Assembly: GCA_902765885.1 (NCBI GenBank)
Contig: CACXBN010000169.1
Span: 1-15,802 of the forward strand
DNA: 15,802 nt
Source: an uncultured Ruminococcus sp.
GTDB lineage: Bacteria > Bacillota > Clostridia > Oscillospirales > CAG-272
Reading direction: 5' to 3'
Part shown: positions 5,199 through 15,000 of the stretch, one piece after another
How positions within the stretch are numbered: position 1 is the first letter of the stretch
Layout: each line of letters begins with the position of its first letter
The notes under the pieces: model-generated
What the model was told of the DNA's origin: nothing
Database searches by the model: none
The model's input: only the letters and a program-made list of their open reading frames with translations
Made by a program: the position numbers and the translations under genes

Positions 5199-7601
5199 TC
5201 ATTTTACGACGATATTGACTATTCTTCCGGGAATGTATATTTCTTTGACTATATGTTTTCCTTCGATAGATGCAATCACTTTTTCGTCTTTTTTCGCAAG
5301 TTCAAGAGCATCAGCCGCACTTGCTTCTACCGAAACCATAATTGTTGATTTCAATTTTCCGTTGACCTGAACAGCAATCTCGATTTCATTGTCCTTTGTT
5401 TTTTCTTCATCATATTCCGGCCATGAAGCAAGCGAAACAAAGTTTTTCTCACCCAGTGACTCCCAGATCTCTTCACAGATGTGAGGAGCGAAAGGACAAA
5501 GAAGTTTTATGAAAATTTTCAGTTCGTCTACGGTGAGACTTCCTTTATCAGTAATCTCATTGAGCAGTGTCATCAAAGCAGCTATAGCCGTATTGTACTT
5601 AGTGTCTTCTATATCGGAAGATACTTTTTTAATCGTTTTATGGAAGCTGCTCTCGAGTTCAGGTGTTGAGCCATTTCCGTGAGCGATATCAGGAAGCGAT
5701 GCAATTCTGTCGAGGAACCTCTTGCAGCCTCTTACGCTGCTTTCGTTCCATGGTGTAGCTGAAGCATAGTCTCCCATGAACAGCACATAAATTCTTAATA
5801 CGTCTGCGCCATATTCCTTGACTACATCCAGCGGATCTACGACATTCCCTTTTGACTTACTCATCTTATCTCCGTCAGGGCCTAGAATAAGTCCCTGGGC
5901 AGTTCTTTTTGCATAAGGTTCATCAACAGGTACTTCTCCGATATCATAAAGGAAATGATGCCAGAAACGTGAATAGATCATATGTCTGGTAACATGTTCC
6001 ATACCGCCGTTATACCAGTCAACAGGCAGCCAATACTTAAGTGATTCCTTAGATGCAAACTCTTTGTCGTTATGCGGATCGCAATATCTGAGGAAATACC
6101 ATGAAGATCCTGCCCACTGAGGCATTGTATCTGTTTCTCTTTTTGCGTCATGTCCGCATTTCGGGCATTTACAGTTCACAAAGCTGTCAATTTTAGCAAG
6201 CGGACTCTCACCGCCTTCACCGGGTTCAAAATTCTTAAGTTCGGGAAGCTTTAAAGGAAGTTCTTCGTACGGAACGCCTACCATGCCGCAATTCGGGCAG
6301 TGTATGATCGGGATAGGTTCTCCCCAGTATCTTTGTCTGTTGAAAGCCCAGTCCTTCATTTTATACTGAATGCCTTTTTCACCTATACCTTTTTCGGCAA
6401 GATACTTTAACATTCTGTCGATGGCTTCTTTCTTTGTCTTGATACCGTTGAGGAAGTCAGAATTGATCATCTCACCGTCTCCGGTGTATGCTCCCTCATC
6501 TATATTTCCGCCTTTGATTACTTCTATGATATCAATGCCGAATTTCTTTGCAAATTCATAGTCTCTCTCATCATGAGCAGGAACTGCCATTATTGCACCG
6601 GTACCATAACCCATCATGACATAATCCGAGATATATATCGGAATCTCTTTCCCATTAGCAGGGTTTACAGCATTGATTCCGTCTATTCTTACTCCCGTTT
6701 TGTCTTTTGTAAGCTGAGTTCTTTCGAATTCAGTTTTTTTCTGACATTCTTCCTTATATCTATCAAGTTCGTCAATATTCTTTATGATGTTTCTGTTTTT
6801 CTCGATAATAGGATGTTCAGGCGCGATGACCATGAAAGTAGCGCCAAACATCGTATCACAACGTGTCGTATAAATACGAAGCTCATCTTCACATCCCGTG
6901 AGCTTGAAATTAACAAATGCACCTTCCGATCTTCCAATCCAGTTTTGCTGCTGAAGTTTGATATTCGGAAGATAATCCACTTTATTCAAGCCATCAAGAA
7001 GCTTATCAGCATATTCGGTGATCCTAAGATACCAGACATCCTTCGATTTCTGAATAATGTCACTGTGACATACATCACATTTACCTCCCTGTGAATCTTC
7101 ATTTGACAGAACTACCTTACAGTTCGGGCAATAATTGACAAGCGTTTTGGCTCTGAACACGAGTCCGTTGTCAAACATCTTTCTGAAAATCCACTGAGTC
7201 CATTTATAATAGCCTTCTTCTGTAGTGTCAATGACTCTTGACCAGTCGAACGAAAATCCTACTCTTTTAAGCTGTTTCGTAAAGTTGGCTATATTTTTAT
7301 CGGTAACTATTCTGGGGTGAGTATTTGTTTTAATGGCATAGTTCTCGGTAGGAAGACCGAAAGCATCAAAGCCGATTGGGAAAAGGACATTATATCCCTG
7401 CATTCTTCTTTTCCTTGAAACAACTTCAAGACCAGAATAAGCCTTGATATGACCGACATGCATTCCGGCACCGCTTGGGTAAGGGAATTCAACCAGAGCA
7501 TAGAACTTTGGTTTTGAATGATCTTCAGTTGCATTAAAGACTTTGGCTTCTTCCCATTTTTTCTGCCATTTGGTTTCTACAGTATTAAAATCGTATTTCA
7601 T
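5199..7601 (-). CDS. leuS: Leucyl-tRNA synthetase
   Basis: LeuRS charges tRNA-Leu with leucine. The protein has 800 residues, normal for bacterial LeuRS. The HIGH-type motif is HVGH (48-51), preceded by FPYPSGAGM, and KMSKS is intact at 579-583. The inserted editing domain shows the threonine-rich IYTTRCDTMFGATF and GTGAIMAVPAHDERDYEFA, so post-transfer editing should work. Cysteine pairs CPNC and CDVC (about 158-180), and CPNC and CKCPKC (about 436-490), look like zinc-binding knuckles. The anticodon-binding and C-terminal domains are complete, ending in NVEIYIPGR-type sequence (here EIYIPGRIVNIVVK). The gene starts 14 nt after rsfS, with no room for a T-box leader, so it appears to be read with the upstream housekeeping operon. 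It ends at the bidirectional terminator. Confidence 0.98.
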   Translation of the reverse strand: MKYDFNTVETKWQKKWEEAKVFNATEDHSKPKFYALVEFPYPSGAGMHVGHIKAYSGLEVVSRKRRMQGYNVLFPIGFDAFGLPTENYAIKTNTHPRIVTDKNIANFTKQLKRVGFSFDWSRVIDTTEEGYYKWTQWIFRKMFDNGLVFRAKTLVNYCPNCKVVLSNEDSQGGKCDVCHSDIIQKSKDVWYLRITEYADKLLDGLNKVDYLPNIKLQQQNWIGRSEGAFVNFKLTGCEDELRIYTTRCDTMFGATFMVIAPEHPIIEKNRNIIKNIDELDRYKEECQKKTEFERTQLTKDKTGVRIDGINAVNPANGKEIPIYISDYVMMGYGTGAIMAVPAHDERDYEFAKKFGIDIIEVIKGGNIDEGAYTGDGEMINSDFLNGIKTKKEAIDRMLKYLAEKGIGEKGIQYKMKDWAFNRQRYWGEPIPIIHCPNCGMVGVPYEELPLKLPELKNFEPGEGGESPLAKIDSFVNCKCPKCGHDAKRETDTMPQWAGSSWYFLRYCDPHNDKEFASKESLKYWLPVDWYNGGMEHVTRHMIYSRFWHHFLYDIGEVPVDEPYAKRTAQGLILGPDGDKMSKSKGNVVDPLDVVKEYGADVLRIYVLFMGDYASATPWNESSVRGCKRFLDRIASLPDIAHGNGSTPELESSFHKTIKKVSSDIEDTKYNTAIAALMTLLNEITDKGSLTVDELKIFIKLLCPFAPHICEEIWESLGEKNFVSLASWPEYDEEKTKDNEIEIAVQVNGKLKSTIMVSVEASAADALELAKKDEKVIASIEGKHIVKEIYIPGRIVNIVVK

Positions 7602-7615
7602 AAGAACCTCATTTC

Positions 7616-8029
7616 TCAGTCTTCGGTGATCAGAGATGAAATATCATGTTCTGTTGTATCTTGATACAGTTTTTCAAGATTATAAAACTCCCTTGCTTCA
7701 TCAGTAAACACATGAAGAATGACAGATCCGAAATCTTCCAGTACCCATATTCCCGTTTCTTCTCCTTCGACATGCGAAGCTTTGATGTTATAATGCTCAA
7801 GTCTGAATTCAACTTCATCTATCAAAGATCTTACTTGGGTTCTTGAAGTTCCCGTGCAAATGACGAAATAATCTGCAATAATAGTTCTGTCTTCCACATG
7901 AAGCATTTTTATGTCTTTAGCTTTTTTAGAATCCAGAATAGCAACTATGAATTCAGATATTTTTTTTGAGTCTGTGAGCTGAGCAGAATCCAATCCTTCT
8001 TCATAAGGAATCTTAATATAATTATCCAT
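7616..8029 (-). CDS. rsfS: Ribosomal silencing factor RsfS
   Basis: RsfS (Iojap/YbeB family) binds ribosomal protein uL14 on the large subunit and blocks subunit joining when nutrients are low. The protein has 137 residues from the chosen start. The family core spans about 22-125, with ILDSKKAKDIKMLHV, ADYFVICTGTSRTQVRSL, GIWVLEDFGSVILHVF and REFYNLEKLYQD all recognisable. The frame extends upstream to 8107 inside the LCP gene, but the ATG at 8029 has an AAAGGA site at about 7 nt and avoids that overlap. It sits 16 nt after the LCP gene and 14 nt before leuS, a neighbourhood common in Firmicutes. Confidence 0.94.
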   Translation of the reverse strand: MDNYIKIPYEEGLDSAQLTDSKKISEFIVAILDSKKAKDIKMLHVEDRTIIADYFVICTGTSRTQVRSLIDEVEFRLEHYNIKASHVEGEETGIWVLEDFGSVILHVFTDEAREFYNLEKLYQDTTEHDISSLITED

Positions 8030-8045
8030 TTTAAATCCTTTACTA

Positions 8046-9419
8046 TTAATATTGCGGAATGTAAATAGAGTCTTCGTCCACTTCTTCGCCGTTATATACC
8101 TGATCAAGTACTATGGTTGAAGGAGAGGTATATACATAGTTTATTGAAGCAACATCCGAATCGTTGAAAATAGTATTTCTGTCAAAGATAGCATCGGTGA
8201 TATCTTTGTTGTAGATGTTAAAGTAATCGTTTATGGCATTGAGCATGCCTTCTCTGTTCAACACGTAGTAACTGCCTGATGCATCGATATTTCCGGGTGC
8301 TGTCATAAGCGAGACTTCCGACAGATTGATGGAAAGAGACTGCTTTGCATAATAGATAACATCGGATATGCTCATGTCTGTATAAACATTATTTACGACC
8401 TCAGTAGCTAGATTGTTAAGAGTATTTACATCTATGTTTTTAATAAGCGACTTAACTTTATTAAAGAATGCGGTAATAAATATCTTCTGTGCATTAACTC
8501 TTCCCAAATCTGCCTGTGCCCATCCGCTTCTGTATCTTACAAACATCTCAGCATGATATCCGTCAAGAGTCTGATATCCTTCTGTGAGATTTATATAGAG
8601 GTTCTGATCAGGATCGGAGTAATGCATCTCTGCAGGAACATAGAGAGGAACACCGCCTATGGCATCAACTATGCTTTTAAAGCCTTCCAGATCAACAAGT
8701 ACTTTATGATGAATGCTTATGCAAAGACTTTTTTCGAATATTTTAGCAAAATCATCAAGAGCGCTCAGGTAATTCTCATCTGTGTACCAGGTTGTCTGAG
8801 CTAATCTCATGTTTTCATTCAGCAGGTTTGAATAAACTTCGTTGATCTTATTCGTGTAAAGATATATATTTTCGTCAGACAATTCTATATGTGTGTCACG
8901 AGGAAGCTGCATAACCGATACAGCCTTATCCCTTGCATTGAAATTGACTATCATGATAACATCTGCAAGGAAAGCAAGTTTATCATGACCTACGACAAGT
9001 ATATTATATGATTCATCGTTATCTATTTTATATCTGCCGTCTGAAGGATCCGCGGTCTCATGTGCCGACGGATTTTTTGATGTATCTGTATTCTCTTTTG
9101 TATCCTCGCTGTTGTCTGTATCAACAACAGGGTCGGTATTGAACGGTACTTCCGTTTTCTGTCTTGGCTTATATATGACGATCCAAGCCACGACAAGCAG
9201 AATAGCCATACATAAAACGAGAATTATCGAGATAAGAACCCAGTGAACGGGTTTATATTTTCTTTTCTTCTTATTTGTTTCATTAAAAGTTTCAGATACG
9301 TCCTCATCCTCATAATCATCATCAGGATAGTATTCTTGAACCGATTCATCTATATCTTCCGCAGATTCATCAAATTCAAATTCTATATCTTCTTCATCAT
9401 CGTATTTTTTTCTTCGCAT
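8046..9419 (-). CDS. LytR-CpsA-Psr (LCP) family cell-envelope protein
   Basis: LCP proteins transfer lipid-linked glycopolymers (teichoic acids, capsules) onto peptidoglycan outside the membrane. The protein has 457 residues. A very acidic cytoplasmic N-terminus (about 1-48, many D and E) is followed by a basic KKKRKYK stretch and one transmembrane helix (about 58-83), then a Thr/Asp/Ser-rich linker to about 135. The LCP domain has YNILVVGHDK, ADVIMIV, VMQLPRDTHIEL (170-181), INEVYS, VDAIGGVPLYVP and FVRYRSGWAQADLGRVNAQK. The Arg often found before the first catalytic-region Asp is Leu-Ala here, as in a divergent clostridial subgroup I recall. The frame opens at a GTG (9428), but the ATG at 9419 has an AGGTG site at 6 nt and is preferred. 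It lies 17 nt after yqeK. Confidence 0.92.
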   Translation of the reverse strand: MRRKKYDDEEDIEFEFDESAEDIDESVQEYYPDDDYEDEDVSETFNETNKKKRKYKPVHWVLISIILVLCMAILLVVAWIVIYKPRQKTEVPFNTDPVVDTDNSEDTKENTDTSKNPSAHETADPSDGRYKIDNDESYNILVVGHDKLAFLADVIMIVNFNARDKAVSVMQLPRDTHIELSDENIYLYTNKINEVYSNLLNENMRLAQTTWYTDENYLSALDDFAKIFEKSLCISIHHKVLVDLEGFKSIVDAIGGVPLYVPAEMHYSDPDQNLYINLTEGYQTLDGYHAEMFVRYRSGWAQADLGRVNAQKIFITAFFNKVKSLIKNIDVNTLNNLATEVVNNVYTDMSISDVIYYAKQSLSINLSEVSLMTAPGNIDASGSYYVLNREGMLNAINDYFNIYNKDITDAIFDRNTIFNDSDVASINYVYTSPSTIVLDQVYNGEEVDEDSIYIPQY

Positions 9420-9436
9420 ATTTTTCACCTGTCATG

Positions 9437-10078
9437 TTAATTAGAATGATTTAAAAGATAGATAAACCAGTTCCTGGCAAGAATAGTATCACTATCTATA
9501 TATTTTTGATTATCCGCCAGATATCTGACTGTAAAATCAAAAGACATAATCATTGTTTTATAAAGTATTTCGAGTTTATCGGAAGCTTTCTCTATGTGCT
9601 CATAAAAATACTGCCTGAGCATCCTGCATGAATCATGTTTTCTTGTCTTTTCAATATAATCAGCTAGATAAATAATCGCTTCAAATATAGTCATCCTGTC
9701 GTGCCCGGTTGTATGAAATCTGATGGCACTAATAATTTCGTCATTGACGTATCCGGTAAAATTTCTTTTGGCAAAATCAGCTCCCGTTATAGCATGAAGA
9801 ACATCAGGAGAGCATATTTGATAATCGTCAAGTATTATACCAAAATCATTGCAATATTTCAACTGAGCATCATCAGTTAGATTCTTGGTTACATCATGAA
9901 GCAGCGCTGCGACTTTTAACTCATTGATTCTCTCGGGAATAAATATAGTTCCAAGAGCTTGGGCCTCATCGGCAACAGAGAGCGTATGAATGTATCGCCT
10001 GTCGCTCAAATAATCTTTTACTTTATTCGAGATGTAATCAATATCATTTTGAGATATGTTTACTTTTATATTGTCCAT
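9437..10078 (-). CDS. yqeK: HD-domain Ap4A hydrolase, YqeK family
   Basis: YqeK proteins are HD-domain phosphohydrolases that split diadenosine tetraphosphate symmetrically into two ADP, limiting a stress-linked nucleotide. The protein has 213 residues. Metal-binding positions are all visible: H31 in YIHTLSVADEA, the HD pair in LLHDVTKN (61-62), H95, H122 and H126 in FHTTGHDRM, and D140 in IYLADYIEKTR. The last 50 residues are a helical tail usual for the family. It starts 5 nt after the yhbY stop. In many Firmicutes nadD stands just upstream and is sometimes fused to YqeK; here it is missing and the N-terminus carries no nucleotidyltransferase domain. Confidence 0.92.
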   Translation of the reverse strand: MDNIKVNISQNDIDYISNKVKDYLSDRRYIHTLSVADEAQALGTIFIPERINELKVAALLHDVTKNLTDDAQLKYCNDFGIILDDYQICSPDVLHAITGADFAKRNFTGYVNDEIISAIRFHTTGHDRMTIFEAIIYLADYIEKTRKHDSCRMLRQYFYEHIEKASDKLEILYKTMIMSFDFTVRYLADNQKYIDSDTILARNWFIYLLNHSN

Positions 10079-10083
10079 ATATT

Positions 10084-10383
10084 TTATATTAAAAGTGATA
10101 TTTTTCTTTTTTCTTTTTTTGTGGATTTTCTGAATAGAATGATTTTTCTGCCTATTACGGAAACAACTTCAGAACATGTTTTAACTGCGATCTCTTCGGC
10201 GCTCTCACGAGGGTCAGCATCAGAATTGTCAAGTACCGATATTTTAATCAATTCACGTGCTTCGAGAGCATCATCAATAGTTTTTATGATCTGCGGAGTG
10301 AGCCCCCCCTTGCCAATCTGAAATATGGCATCTGATTTAGAGGCTTCACTTCTCAAAAAAGCCCTCTGTTTGCTAGTCAGCAT
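10084..10383 (-). CDS. yhbY: YhbY-family RNA-binding protein (CRM domain)
   Basis: This is a small (99-residue) CRS1/YhbY-domain protein that binds pre-50S ribosomal RNA through a KH-like fold. Family features are LTSKQRAFLRSEA at the N-terminus, the GxxG-type loop IGKGGLTP (23-30), LIKISVLDNS and VSVIGRKIILFRKS, followed by a lysine-rich tail. The ATG at 10383 has a GAAGGAGA site at about 6 nt. The in-frame TTG at 10398 overlaps that site and is not a credible start. The gene begins just after the rdgB stop (10385), with its ribosome site inside the end of rdgB, so translation is probably coupled. Confidence 0.95.
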   Translation of the reverse strand: MLTSKQRAFLRSEASKSDAIFQIGKGGLTPQIIKTIDDALEARELIKISVLDNSDADPRESAEEIAVKTCSEVVSVIGRKIILFRKSTKKEKRKISLLI

Positions 10384-10384
10384 T

Positions 10385-11071
10385 TTATTCTCCTTCAAAA
10401 ACAGATATCATTTTTTTGATAAACTCTCTTATTGCTTTCCCTCTGTGCGAAACAGAATTTTTCTGTTCATTTGTAAGTTCTGCGAAAGTTTTGTCAAACT
10501 CCGGATAGTAAAACAGAGAATCATATCCGAATCCGTTCGAGCCGGTTTCTTCCGTTGCTATATATCCGTGACATTCACCTCTGACGACCATGGCATGATC
10601 GCGTCTGATACCCAGAAAGTCCGACGCTTCTTCGGTAATCTGCCATTCTTCGGGTATTCTCAGATTACTTCCTTCCGGCAGAACGAGAGCCATTGTACAC
10701 ACAAATTTCGCTTTTCTGAAATCATGTTGAACTCCCTGCATACATTCAAGAAGCTTCATCCTGTTTTTCGAGTCATCGCAAGGTTCACCTGCAAACCTTG
10801 CGGAATAAACTCCGGGTGCTCCGTCCAGATGATCGACCATCAAACCCGAATCGTCGGCAATGCCGAAATATCCGAGTTTGGCAGGTACCGATGCTTTAAT
10901 GAGAGCATTTTCTTCAAATGTTATTCCATATTCGACGATCTCGTCATTAAATCCGATATCCCGAAGAGAAGATACTTTTAAATCTATAGACGGATTTTCA
11001 GATAATAAAGTTTCTATCTCAAATATTTTTTTCTTATTGTTTGAAGCAAGAACAACAATATTATTCTTCAT
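10385..11071 (-). CDS. rdgB: Non-canonical purine NTP pyrophosphatase (RdgB/HAM1)
   Basis: RdgB hydrolyses dITP, ITP and XTP to monophosphates, keeping deaminated purines out of DNA and RNA. From the ATG at 11071 the protein has 228 residues. Motifs are LASNNKKK (8-15), GITFEENALIKA (49-60), IADDSGLMVD (71-80), PGVYSARFAG (86-95), FGYDSLF (181-187) and SHRGKA (208-213). Residues of about 135-160, between MALVLPEG and VVRGECHG, form an extra charged segment where the family normally passes almost directly; this makes the protein longer than the usual 195-205. The ATG at 11080 is an alternative start; neither has a strong ribosome site. The start overlaps the end of ftsY by 11 nt, so coupling to ftsY translation is likely. 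Confidence 0.94.
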   Translation of the reverse strand: MKNNIVVLASNNKKKIFEIETLLSENPSIDLKVSSLRDIGFNDEIVEYGITFEENALIKASVPAKLGYFGIADDSGLMVDHLDGAPGVYSARFAGEPCDDSKNRMKLLECMQGVQHDFRKAKFVCTMALVLPEGSNLRIPEEWQITEEASDFLGIRRDHAMVVRGECHGYIATEETGSNGFGYDSLFYYPEFDKTFAELTNEQKNSVSHRGKAIREFIKKMISVFEGE

Positions 11072-12023
11072 ACTCTTCATATTCTTCGTCTTCCTCTTGA
11101 TATTCGTTATCTTCAGCATCTTTAAGTAAAGCAGAAACAAACATCTTTGCATCAAACGGTCTCATATCGTCTATTTTTTCTCCGACACCGATAAATTTTA
11201 CCGGAATATCGACTTCGCTCTTTATCGAAAATACTGCACCGCCTTTGGCAGTTCCGTCCAGTTTTGTTAATACAAGCCCAGTAATATCAGCAGCTTCCTT
11301 GAACTTTTTGGCCTGCATAACAGCATTCTGGCCTGTAGTAGAGTCAAGAACGAGTAATGTTTCACGGTCTGCATCCGGAAGTTCTCTTCCGATGATTCTG
11401 TTAATCTTGGCAAGTTCTTCCATTAAGTTGCTCTTATTGTGCAATCTTCCTGCGGTGTCGATTATAAGTACGTCGGACCCTCTCTTTTTAACAGCGGAGA
11501 TGGCATCAAAGACAACAGATGCGGGGTCAGCCCCTTCGCTCTGCTTGATCAGTTCAACACCTGCTCTGTTGCACCAAACTTCAAGCTGATCTATTGCAGC
11601 GGCCCTGAAAGTGTCTGCAGCGGCAACCAAAACTTTTTTTCCATCTTTTTTCAGACTGTTTGCAATCTTTCCGATAGAGGTCGTCTTGCCTACTCCGTTA
11701 ACACCTATAACGAGAATAACAGACGGTTTTGTGTCGAGCTTAAGAGGTTCACCTTCTCCGATTTCATCGGACAGGATTTCAACAAGAGCATTTTTAACTT
11801 CATCAGAATCTTTGATATTTTCTGTTTTGATTTTGTCTCTCAATGACTCTATGACTCTCTCGGCTGTTGGCGCACCCATATCGGCCATTATCATTATTTC
11901 TTCCAGCTCTTCAAGCAGATCTTCATCTACTTTTCTGAAGCTCTTTATAACATCATTTATCTGTCCAACAAAAGCATTCTTTGTTTTTGACAGTCCTTTT
12001 TTTAATTTACTGAAAAAACCCAT
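11061..12023 (-). CDS. ftsY: Signal recognition particle receptor FtsY
   Basis: FtsY is the membrane-associated GTPase that receives ribosome-nascent chain-SRP complexes. The protein has 320 residues. The N domain (about 1-95) precedes the G domain, which shows the P-loop GVNGVGKTT (107-115), DTFRAAA (137-143), DTAGR (189-193) and TKLDG (253-257), then FIGVGEKIDDMRPFD at the C-terminal helix. There is no long acidic A domain, as is usual in Gram-positives. Instead the C-terminus carries an unusual acidic tail (about 302-320, repeated EEYEE units). That tail overlaps the start of rdgB. The ATG at 12023 has a GGTGG site at about 6-7 nt and lies 23 nt after smc. Confidence 0.97.
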   Translation of the reverse strand: MGFFSKLKKGLSKTKNAFVGQINDVIKSFRKVDEDLLEELEEIMIMADMGAPTAERVIESLRDKIKTENIKDSDEVKNALVEILSDEIGEGEPLKLDTKPSVILVIGVNGVGKTTSIGKIANSLKKDGKKVLVAAADTFRAAAIDQLEVWCNRAGVELIKQSEGADPASVVFDAISAVKKRGSDVLIIDTAGRLHNKSNLMEELAKINRIIGRELPDADRETLLVLDSTTGQNAVMQAKKFKEAADITGLVLTKLDGTAKGGAVFSIKSEVDIPVKFIGVGEKIDDMRPFDAKMFVSALLKDAEDNEYQEEDEEYEEYEE

Positions 12024-12046
12024 TTTATACCACCATATATTATATG

Positions 12047-15000
12047 CTATTTGAGAAATTCATCTGCCGAATCCCCTGTTTTCAGTGTGAAAACACGTGA
12101 AACTCCGCTCTGCTGCATTGTTACTCCATACAGAGTATCTGCGATATCCATCGTTCCCCTTCTGTGAGTGATCATTATGATCTGCATCTCTTTTGAGTAA
12201 TTCTTGACATAACGTGCTACCCTTGCCACGTTAGCTTCATCAAGAGCAGCTTCGATTTCGTCAAAAATACAGAACGGAGAAGGATTGACTTTTATCAGTG
12301 CAAACATAAGGGCTATTGCGATAAATGCCTGTTCGCCTCCTGATAAGAGGTTAAGATTTTTAATTGTTTTTCCGGGAGGAGCTGCATTTATTTCTATTCC
12401 GCTCTCCAAAGGATTCTCTGGGTCGGAAAGAATAACTTCCGCGTGTCCGCCGCCGAACAGCTCTCTGAACACTTCGTTAAAATACTTATTTATCTTGACA
12501 AAAGCTTCCGAAAACTGGGTCTTCATTCCCTGCTCGATTTCTGAAATAACTTTTATAAGATTATCTTTGGAATTCCTAAGGTCATCAAGCTGTGTTTTTA
12601 TATAGCCGTATCGATCCTTGACTTCAATATATTCATCAATGGAATCTATATTGACATGACCAAGAGATTTGATCTTAGCCTTCAGATCTTTAGCCATGTT
12701 TTCGTATGTTGCCTTTTCGCCTTCAACAATAACATGGCAACTGTTCTCATCGGCAAATGTAAGAGCAGATGCATATGTGAGCTCATAGTCTTCCCACATT
12801 CTTGCGCTGAGTTTATCATCATCGTCCCTGATCTTTTCAAGGGCACTTTCATTTTTGGAATGAGATTCAAATATGAGATTTCTTTTATTATTCTGCTCTA
12901 CTTCAAGTTCTCTCAGCTTTGTTCTTTTTGCGCCGATATCATCGATCTTTTCAACAAGTCCAAAACGTTCTGCTTCCAATGCTTTAACTTTATCTTCAAG
13001 TTCATGTGCATCGTCCTGTCTGGTTTTAGCGGTCTTCGCAAGTTCTTCTATTTTGATTTCGGCAGCATTTATCTTGTTTTTATGAAGCTCGAATTCAGAT
13101 ACAAGAGCTTCTCTGTGAGAATTTAGATCTTCAAGATTTGTTTTTAAAGAATCTCTTTCTGCAGTCAGCTGTGCGATTCTTATTCTGGATTTCTGAAGAT
13201 CGCTTTCAAGACTTCTTACTGTTATTTCAACGTCTCCCATATCAGCTGCGAGAGATGTTCTTTGTGATTCAACGGATTCTATCAATAACTCGGTATTCTT
13301 GATATCCGATTTTATTGTTTCGATCTCAGCGGTAACATCATTGCTGCTGAGATTATCCTTATCATTTTGCATTACTTCAATAAGACCGCTTATAGCTTTG
13401 ATCTCACTCTCCGCGTCAACATATGCCTTTTCTTCTGCTGACCTGAGAGAAGAAATAATGGATACTCTTTCTTCCGAAGAAGACAACTTGTCGTTTAAGT
13501 TATCTAATTCTTCACTGATGACTTTTCCGTTCTTCCTTATTTCATCGAGTTTGTTTTCAGAGTCTTTAAGTTCTTTTGACAAAGAGTCTATCTGTGCGTT
13601 CCTTTGCAATACACCGCTGTCTTTCTTTGCCTGACCGCCTGTAAAAGATCCACCTGAGTTTATCTGCTGACCATCAAGCGTAACCGCACGCAGCTTCCAT
13701 TTTGTGCTCTTTGCTGCAACTGTTGCATTATCAAGATTGTCAAACACAGCTACTCTTGAAAGAAGCGAACTGATTATATTATCGTATTCACTTCCGCATT
13801 TTACTAAAGAATCGCCCCATCCCAAGAAACCCTTCATTGTGGAAACATTTACTATTTCAAAATTCCTGTTTTGCGGCTGTACAGTTGTAATCGGATAGAA
13901 TGTAGCGCGGCCTGCATTATTGATTTTGAGTAGTTCGATTGCTTTTTTAGCACTGTCTTCATCGTCCGTCACAATATTCTGAAGTGCGCTTCCCAGTGTT
14001 GTTTCAATTGCCAAAATGAATTTATCTTCCACTTTGATTAAGTGAGACAAAGGTCCGCGGATACCATTAAGGTTGCCGTTTTTGGCTTCATTCATTATAT
14101 ATTTTACACTGTTATAATAGCCGTCAAAATGCTCATGCATTCTTTTGAGCGCAGAAACTCTGCTGTTTAATGCTTCATACTCAATAAGTGCATTTCTTTC
14201 ATCATTATCGGTATCGTTTTTCTTTTTAAGAACATTCTCAATATCTGATTTAAGATCGGTAATAATCTTTTCCTCAGACTTGATTTCGGAATCATAAACA
14301 TCCATCTGAGTCTTTGCTGCTTCTGATGATTTTGAAAGCTCAGATATTTTTGCATTGTAATCTTCAATGCTGTTTTCTATGTTTTCGATTCTTTTTTTCT
14401 CTTCTTCTACATTGTTTACGATAACATTGTATCTGATATTATGATCTGTAAGAACTTTTTCAGATGACTGCTTGTCAAGCAACAATGAATCTATCTTTTC
14501 GGAGAGATCATTTATAATATTGTTTTTTGCTTCTATCTCCGAAATAATTGTTTTTTCTACTTCCTGTTCCGAGGAAATGTCCGATTCCTTCTGAGCGATG
14601 GTTTTGTTTATCTCGGCAATCTTATTGTCTTCGTTTGTTATATCGTTTCCGGATTTTTCCAGGGCACTCTTCTCCCTTATTATCTGCTCTTCCTGGCCGG
14701 TCTTTCTTTCGGAAAGCTGTACTGCATCTGTTTTAGCATTTGCAAGGTTTTCCTTTGCGGAAATAATTTCACTGTATAAAAGATTGCTTTTCTCATTGCA
14801 TTCTGTATACATCTCTTCAAGTCTGGAAACTTTTTCGGATGTGATCTTCAGAGAATCATCGGCCATTTCAAGTTCATGTTTAGAGATAGCAAGATTGCTC
14901 TCGGCTTTTTCAAGAGAATTCTTTATTCTGTCCGATTCGTATATCCACAATGATACGTCTACTTTTTTCTTTTCACCATAAAGATCCAGATATTTTCTTG

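Noticed and set aside
6573..7094. 173-codon plus-strand open frame opposite leuS
   Set aside because: It is antisense to a clearly conserved leuS, its translation shows no domain or plausible membrane layout, and no ribosome site or promoter is evident.
7602..7616. Possible T-box before leuS
   Set aside because: Only 14 nt separate rsfS and leuS, so no leader structure fits.
11439..12054. Plus-strand open frames of 135 and 147 codons opposite ftsY
   Set aside because: They mirror the codon pattern of ftsY on the other strand; their serine/phenylalanine-rich translations are typical of antisense shadows.
12024..12060. TATAAT-like sequence before ftsY on the minus strand
   Set aside because: No acceptable -35 box lies 16-18 nt upstream and the sequence is AT-rich, so I do not call a promoter.
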